A stretch of 64,000 nt of DNA, taken from assembly GCA_017937125.1 (NCBI GenBank), contig JAGBEH010000001.1, positions 62,001 to 126,000 of the forward strand, given 5' to 3'. Below, piece by piece: positions 63,644 through 64,000 of the stretch. The notes beneath the pieces were generated by a model that saw nothing but the letters and a program-made list of their open reading frames with translations, was not told where the DNA came from and made no database searches. Position 1 is the first letter of the stretch, and every line of letters begins with the position of its first letter. Origin of the DNA: Alistipes sp. (GTDB lineage: Bacteria > Bacteroidota > Bacteroidia > Bacteroidales > Rikenellaceae). A program made the translations under genes and the position numbers.

Positions 63644-64000
63644 ATGGATATAAGGAATATAATTTTCGATTTCGGCGGCGTTCTGCTCGACTGGAATCCG
63701 CGCTATCTCTATCGCGAAATTTTCGATGACGACGAACGTATGGAGTATTTTCTTGCGCACATCTGTACTACGGAGTGGAATGCGGAGCAGGATGCGGGAC
63801 GTACGTGGGCGGAGGCGGTTGCGGTATTGCAGGCGCAGCATCCCGAGTACGCCGATCTGATACGGTTGTATGCCGACGGCTGGCCGAAGATGTTGAACGG
63901 GGAATTTCCCGAGTCGGTGGCTCTGCTGCACCGCCTGAAAGCTGCCGGATATGCGGTTTACGGTTTGACGAACTGGTCGGCGGAGACTTTCCCCGTTGCT
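63644..64000 (+). CDS. HAD family hydrolase, N-terminal part (cut by window edge)
   Basis: The visible 119 residues begin MDIRNIIFDFGGVLLDWNPR, the HAD motif I (DFGG, with the nucleophilic Asp and a Gly-Val-Leu following), and reach motif II near the end (YAVYGLTNWS). The helical cap between them (YREIFDDDERMEYFLAHICTTEWNAEQDAGRTWAEAV) resembles the YihX/alpha-D-glucose-1-phosphate phosphatase subgroup. Motifs III and IV lie beyond 64000. The substrate is unknown; small phosphorylated metabolites are typical. A weak TACCTTTA lies 26 bases before the ATG. Confidence 0.88.
   Translation, partial: MDIRNIIFDFGGVLLDWNPRYLYREIFDDDERMEYFLAHICTTEWNAEQDAGRTWAEAVAVLQAQHPEYADLIRLYADGWPKMLNGEFPESVALLHRLKAAGYAVYGLTNWSAETFPVA

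Overview
The window reads as chromosome from a Bacteroidales bacterium, most likely a Rikenellaceae/Alistipes-type gut organism; that placement is inference. Three things support it: two SusC/SusD nutrient-uptake loci with BACON- and fimbrillin-type surface lipoproteins, promoters of the Bacteroidetes form TTTG-N18-20-TAnnTTTG rather than -35/-10 boxes, and A/T-rich start regions without Shine-Dalgarno sequences in otherwise GC-rich DNA. No insertion sequence, prophage, CRISPR array or rRNA was seen.

Layout. (1) 1-6830, minus strand: one tightly packed run, SlyD-like isomerase > WG-repeat protein kinase > DUF4954 beta-helix protein > vWA protein > WG-repeat pseudokinase > trxB > rnz (cut by the window edge). 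(2) 6861-12939, minus strand: nucleoside kinase > GH10 xylanase > gcvP. (3) 13010-14440, plus strand: UshA-like 5'-nucleotidase with its own consensus promoter, then a structured non-coding stretch of about 550 bases. (4) 15070-29810, plus strand: SusC/SusD locus 1, with a PKD/PQQ-like lipoprotein, two BACON-GDPD phosphodiesterases, a 44-residue peptide gene, two GLUG-repeat lipoproteins and an SGNH hydrolase. (5) 29968-32491: rpsA and a GNAT acetyltransferase. (6) 32630-35021, minus strand: a small peptide gene plus a fimbrillin-like lipoprotein from a perfect promoter, then a tRNA(CAU). (7) 35863-48366, minus strand: locus 2, ECF sigma > FecR anti-sigma > SusC with STN domain > SusD > EEP phosphodiesterase > lipoprotein > 44-residue peptide > lipoprotein. 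(8) 48752-62462, plus strand: tRNA-Thr/Tyr/Gly, tuf, tRNA-Trp, secE, nusG, rplKAJL, rpoB, rpoC. (9) A choloylglycine-hydrolase-family enzyme (minus strand) and a truncated HAD hydrolase (plus strand).

How they fit together. Both SusC/D loci carry phosphodiester-cleaving enzymes instead of obvious glycosidases, and a 5'-nucleotidase precedes the first. This suggests import of phosphodiester-containing or nucleotide-derived nutrients (inference). Locus 2 carries the classic sigma/anti-sigma/STN-SusC relay. Locus 1 has none of it and sits behind a structured leader with an intrinsic terminator 43 bases before its susC.

Best candidates for something undescribed. First, three tiny genes (23894-24028, 34785-34949, 37892-38026) share the pattern Y-x-x-P-x(11)-G-F-x-x-S, and each lies 25-31 bases upstream of a lipoprotein with a fimbrillin-like N-terminus. 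Second, the kinase/pseudokinase/vWA/DUF4954 operon is coupled to SlyD and thioredoxin reductase.
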